Below the pieces are notes generated by a model. The model had not been told where the DNA came from and searched no databases. It saw only the letters and a program-made list of their open reading frames with translations. 7,269 bases of DNA, taken from an uncultured Bacteroidota bacterium. Lineage in GTDB: Bacteria; Bacteroidota; Bacteroidia; Chitinophagales; Chitinophagaceae. How positions within the stretch are numbered: position 1 is the first letter of the stretch; every line of letters starts with the position of its first letter. Shown in pieces: positions 4,465 through 7,269 of this stretch. A program made the translations under genes and the position numbers. The DNA lies in contig CAIVHI010000145.1 in the NCBI GenBank assembly GCA_903905685.1, positions 1 to 7,269 of the forward strand, written 5' to 3'.

Positions 4465-7269
4465 ATGAGTTATACATTGAAAAACAAGGTCAGGATTGTA
4501 ACGGCGGCTTCGCTGTTCGACGGGCACGACGCTTCCATCAACGTGATGCGCCGCATCATGCAGGCCGGCGGAGCCGAGGTGATTCACCTCGGGCACGATA
4601 GAGGCGTGAAAGAGGTTGTGGACTGCGCCATTCAGGAAGATGCCAATGCCATTGCTATGACTTCCTACCAAGGCGGCCACGTGGAATATTTTAAATTCAT
4701 GTGCGACCTGCTGAAAGAGGCGGGTTGCGGCCACATCAAAATATTTGGCGGAGGCGGCGGGGTCATCCTGCCCACCGAAATCAAAGAACTGGAAGCCTAT
4801 GGGGTCACCAAAATCTACTCTCCCGATGATGGCCGTGCCATGGGTTTGCAGGGTATGATCGACGACTTGCTGCAAAAAAGCGACTTCCCCACAGGTGCAT
4901 CGCTAAATGGCGAGGTGGGCCATCTTCCCGATAGGGATGCCAAGTCGATCGCTCGCCTTATTTCGGCCGCCGAAAACTACCACGACCATCCCGAAACACA
5001 GTTGGCACTCGCCAAGGTGAAGGAGAAAGCGGCCAAGGCCAAAACACCGGTGTTGGGCATAACCGGCACCGGCGGTAGCGGTAAAAGCTCCATGGTAGAC
5101 GAACTCGTGAGGCGATTCTTGATCGATTTCCAAGACAAACACATCGGCATTATATCGGTAGACCCATCGAAGCGCAAAACGGGCGGCGCACTATTGGGCG
5201 ACCGGATCCGGATGAACGCCATCAGGAACGACCGCGTCTATATGCGGTCTATGGCCACACGGCAGAGCAACTTGGCCGTTTCGCGCCACATTCATGATGC
5301 GGTAGACATCCTGAAAGCCGCCAATTTCGACCTCATCATTCTGGAAACCTCCGGCATTGGACAAAGCGATACCCAGATTGTAGAACACTGCGACTTGAGC
5401 ATGTATGTGATGACGCCGGAATATGGCGCGGCATCGCAACTCGAAAAAATAGACATGTTGGACTTTGCCGACATCGTGGTGGTGAACAAATTCGACAAAC
5501 GTGGCGCTATGGATGCCCTGCGCGACGTCAAAAAACAATATCAGCGCAATCATAAGCTATTTGACCGCCAGCCCGACGACATGCCGGTTTATGGCACCAT
5601 CGCATCGCAGTTCAACGACCCGGGAACCAACACCATGTATAAGGCGTTGATGGACTTGGTGGCCCACAAAACAGGTGCACCACTCATCTCCCAGTTCTCG
5701 ATAACCGGCGAAATGAGCGAGAAGATTTACATCATTCCACCGCAACGCACCCGCTATCTCAGTGAGATTACCGAAAACAACCGCAGCTATGGCCGACGCG
5801 CGGCGGAGCAAAGCGCCATTGCACAAAAGCTGTTCGGGATAAAGAAGACCATGGAATTGGTGGAAACCGGCGACATGGACAATAAGGCCGACCTTTTGAA
5901 GTCGCTCCATGAATTGTACTCCAAAACCGAATTGGAATTGGAACCCAAGAACAAGCTCCTACTGGAACACTGGGAAAGCAAGAAAAAACAATATACCGAC
6001 GAATATTATACCTTCAAGGTACGCGAGAAGGAAATCAAAATTAAGACACATACCGAATCGCTCTCCCACTCCATGATACCCAAGGTGGCCGTGCCCGGCT
6101 ACGAGGCTTGGGGCGAAATCTTGAAATGGGTGCTCAATGAGAATTTCCCCGGTGAGTTTCCCTATGCATCGGGTCTGTACCCTTTCAAGCGTGAGGGAGA
6201 GGACCCCACGCGGATGTTTGCCGGCGAAGGCGGCCCCGAACGCACCAACAAACGGTTCCATTATGTATCGTTGGGTATGCCGGCCAAAAGATTGAGCACC
6301 GCCTTCGATAGCGTGACACTCTATGGCCAAGACCCCGACCACCGTCCCGATATTTACGGCAAGGTGGGCAACTCGGGTGTAAGCATCTGCTGCTTGGACG
6401 ATGCCAAAAAACTCTATAGCGGTTTCCATTTAGCCGACCCCAAAACCTCGGTATCAATGACCATCAATGGGCCGGCTCCTACCCTTACGGCCTTCTTCAT
6501 GAATGCCGCCATCGACCAACAGTGCGAGCTCTATATCCGCAAGCATGGCATGGAAGCCGAGGTGCACCAGAAGATTGATTCCATTTATGCCCAAAAAGGC
6601 ACATCACGTCCGCACTACAATTCGGGGGCGGCGATTGGCGTGGCCAATGCTGAAAACGCATTGCCCGAAGGCAACGACGGACTTGGATTGATGTTGCTGG
6701 GTGTAACTGGCGACATGGTGCTACCGGCTGATGTGTATGCCAAAATCAAGGCCGAGACGCTATCTCAAGTGCGTGGCACGGTGCAGGCGGACATATTGAA
6801 GGAAGACCAAGCTCAAAACACCTGCATATTCTCTACAGAGTTTTCGCTGCGGGTAATGGGAGACGTGCAGGAGTACTTCATTAAGAATCAGGTGAGGAAT
6901 TTTTATTCAGTGTCCATTAGCGGCTACCACATTGCCGAAGCGGGCGCCAACCCCATTTCGCAATTGGCATTCACCCTGTCCAACGGCTTCACATTTGTAG
7001 AATACTACCTGAGCCGTGGAATGAACATCGACGACTTTGCACCCAACCTGTCGTTCTTCTTCAGCAACGGCATCGACCCGGAATATAGCGTGATAGGCCG
7101 GGTGGCACGTAGGATTTGGGCCAAGGCCATGAAATTCAAATATGGCGGCAATGAGCGCTCGCAGATGCTGAAGTACCACATCCAGACGTCGGGCCGATCC
7201 CTTCACGCACAGGAAATCGACTTCAACGACATCCGCACCACATTGCAGGCACTTTATGCCATTTACGAC
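4465..7269 (+). CDS. icmF: Fused isobutyryl-CoA mutase IcmF (partial, C-terminus cut by window edge)
   Basis: 935 codons open to the edge; IcmF proteins are usually about 1,060-1,130 residues, so some 150-190 are missing. Domains in order: B12-binding (about 1-140), with DGHDAS at 19-24 where His21 should be the lower cobalt ligand and GGGGG near the nucleotide-tail pocket; a MeaB/ArgK-like GTPase (about 195-420) with Walker A GTGGSGKSS (201-209), DPSKRKTGGALLGDRIRM (233-250), ETSGIGQSD (294-302) and NKFD (341-344); a linker; and the mutase barrel from about 560. The enzyme interconverts isobutyryl-CoA and n-butyryl-CoA by adenosylcobalamin radical chemistry, and its GTPase part guards cofactor loading. 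Gln784 (AQNTCIF) stands where methylmalonyl-CoA mutase has the carboxylate-binding Arg (VRNT), and Phe574 (YPFKR) is the likely counterpart of its Tyr89; both point to isobutyryl-CoA. His905 (YHIQTSG) matches the catalytic-site His. The start at 4465 lies directly before the B12 domain. Likely cytoplasmic, in branched-chain acyl-CoA metabolism; no pathway neighbours are in view. Confidence 0.95.
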   Translation, partial: MSYTLKNKVRIVTAASLFDGHDASINVMRRIMQAGGAEVIHLGHDRGVKEVVDCAIQEDANAIAMTSYQGGHVEYFKFMCDLLKEAGCGHIKIFGGGGGVILPTEIKELEAYGVTKIYSPDDGRAMGLQGMIDDLLQKSDFPTGASLNGEVGHLPDRDAKSIARLISAAENYHDHPETQLALAKVKEKAAKAKTPVLGITGTGGSGKSSMVDELVRRFLIDFQDKHIGIISVDPSKRKTGGALLGDRIRMNAIRNDRVYMRSMATRQSNLAVSRHIHDAVDILKAANFDLIILETSGIGQSDTQIVEHCDLSMYVMTPEYGAASQLEKIDMLDFADIVVVNKFDKRGAMDALRDVKKQYQRNHKLFDRQPDDMPVYGTIASQFNDPGTNTMYKALMDLVAHKTGAPLISQFSITGEMSEKIYIIPPQRTRYLSEITENNRSYGRRAAEQSAIAQKLFGIKKTMELVETGDMDNKADLLKSLHELYSKTELELEPKNKLLLEHWESKKKQYTDEYYTFKVREKEIKIKTHTESLSHSMIPKVAVPGYEAWGEILKWVLNENFPGEFPYASGLYPFKREGEDPTRMFAGEGGPERTNKRFHYVSLGMPAKRLSTAFDSVTLYGQDPDHRPDIYGKVGNSGVSICCLDDAKKLYSGFHLADPKTSVSMTINGPAPTLTAFFMNAAIDQQCELYIRKHGMEAEVHQKIDSIYAQKGTSRPHYNSGAAIGVANAENALPEGNDGLGLMLLGVTGDMVLPADVYAKIKAETLSQVRGTVQADILKEDQAQNTCIFSTEFSLRVMGDVQEYFIKNQVRNFYSVSISGYHIAEAGANPISQLAFTLSNGFTFVEYYLSRGMNIDDFAPNLSFFFSNGIDPEYSVIGRVARRIWAKAMKFKYGGNERSQMLKYHIQTSGRSLHAQEIDFNDIRTTLQALYAIYD

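Noticed and set aside
4405..6429. Series of minus-strand open frames of 117-156 codons opposite icmF
   Set aside because: All are in the antisense of one continuous conserved protein, keep to the reading-frame pattern caused by its codon bias, and look like no known family.

Overview
The window looks like a chromosomal segment of a Bacteroidota bacterium, probably of the Cytophagales type; the rank below phylum is inference. The evidence is the promoter style (TTTG-N19-TAAGTTTG at 2979-3009 and TAACTTTG at 4430-4437, matching the phylum's TTTG/TAnnTTTG consensus), the lack of clear Shine-Dalgarno sequences before the starts, and the gene content: a DUF1800/DUF1501 pair and a fused isobutyryl-CoA mutase. 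No mobile element, tRNA, rRNA, CRISPR array or prophage gene is visible.

Left part, minus strand (about 1-2974). Read from right to left there is a DUF1800 protein (1535-2974), then 17 bp later a Tat-exported DUF1501 protein (318-1517), then a 147 bp gap with a perfect 12-bp palindrome at its start, then the first 56 codons of a secreted, possibly outer-membrane protein that runs off the left edge. DUF1800 and DUF1501 are a recurrent gene pair of unknown function and are almost certainly one operon here.

Middle (3097-4311, plus strand). A 404-residue GT-B fold, family 4-like glycosyltransferase is divergent from the DUF1800 gene. A full consensus promoter at 2979-3009 places transcription start after the longest possible ATG (2998), so the real start is the internal ATG at 3097. 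An imperfect stem-loop follows the stop codon.

Right part (4465-7269, plus strand). A 935-codon incomplete reading frame encodes IcmF: a B12-binding domain, a MeaB/ArgK-type GTPase chaperone domain and a radical B12 acyl-CoA mutase barrel in one chain. The residue that in methylmalonyl-CoA mutase is the carboxylate-binding Arg is Gln784 here, as in isobutyryl-CoA mutase. The frame is open at the right edge, with roughly the last 150-190 residues missing.

The three transcription units have no obvious functional link. I see no convincing undescribed multi-gene system. The most open biology is the role of the DUF1800/DUF1501 pair; the most useful annotation point is that the large gene is IcmF and not methylmalonyl-CoA mutase.
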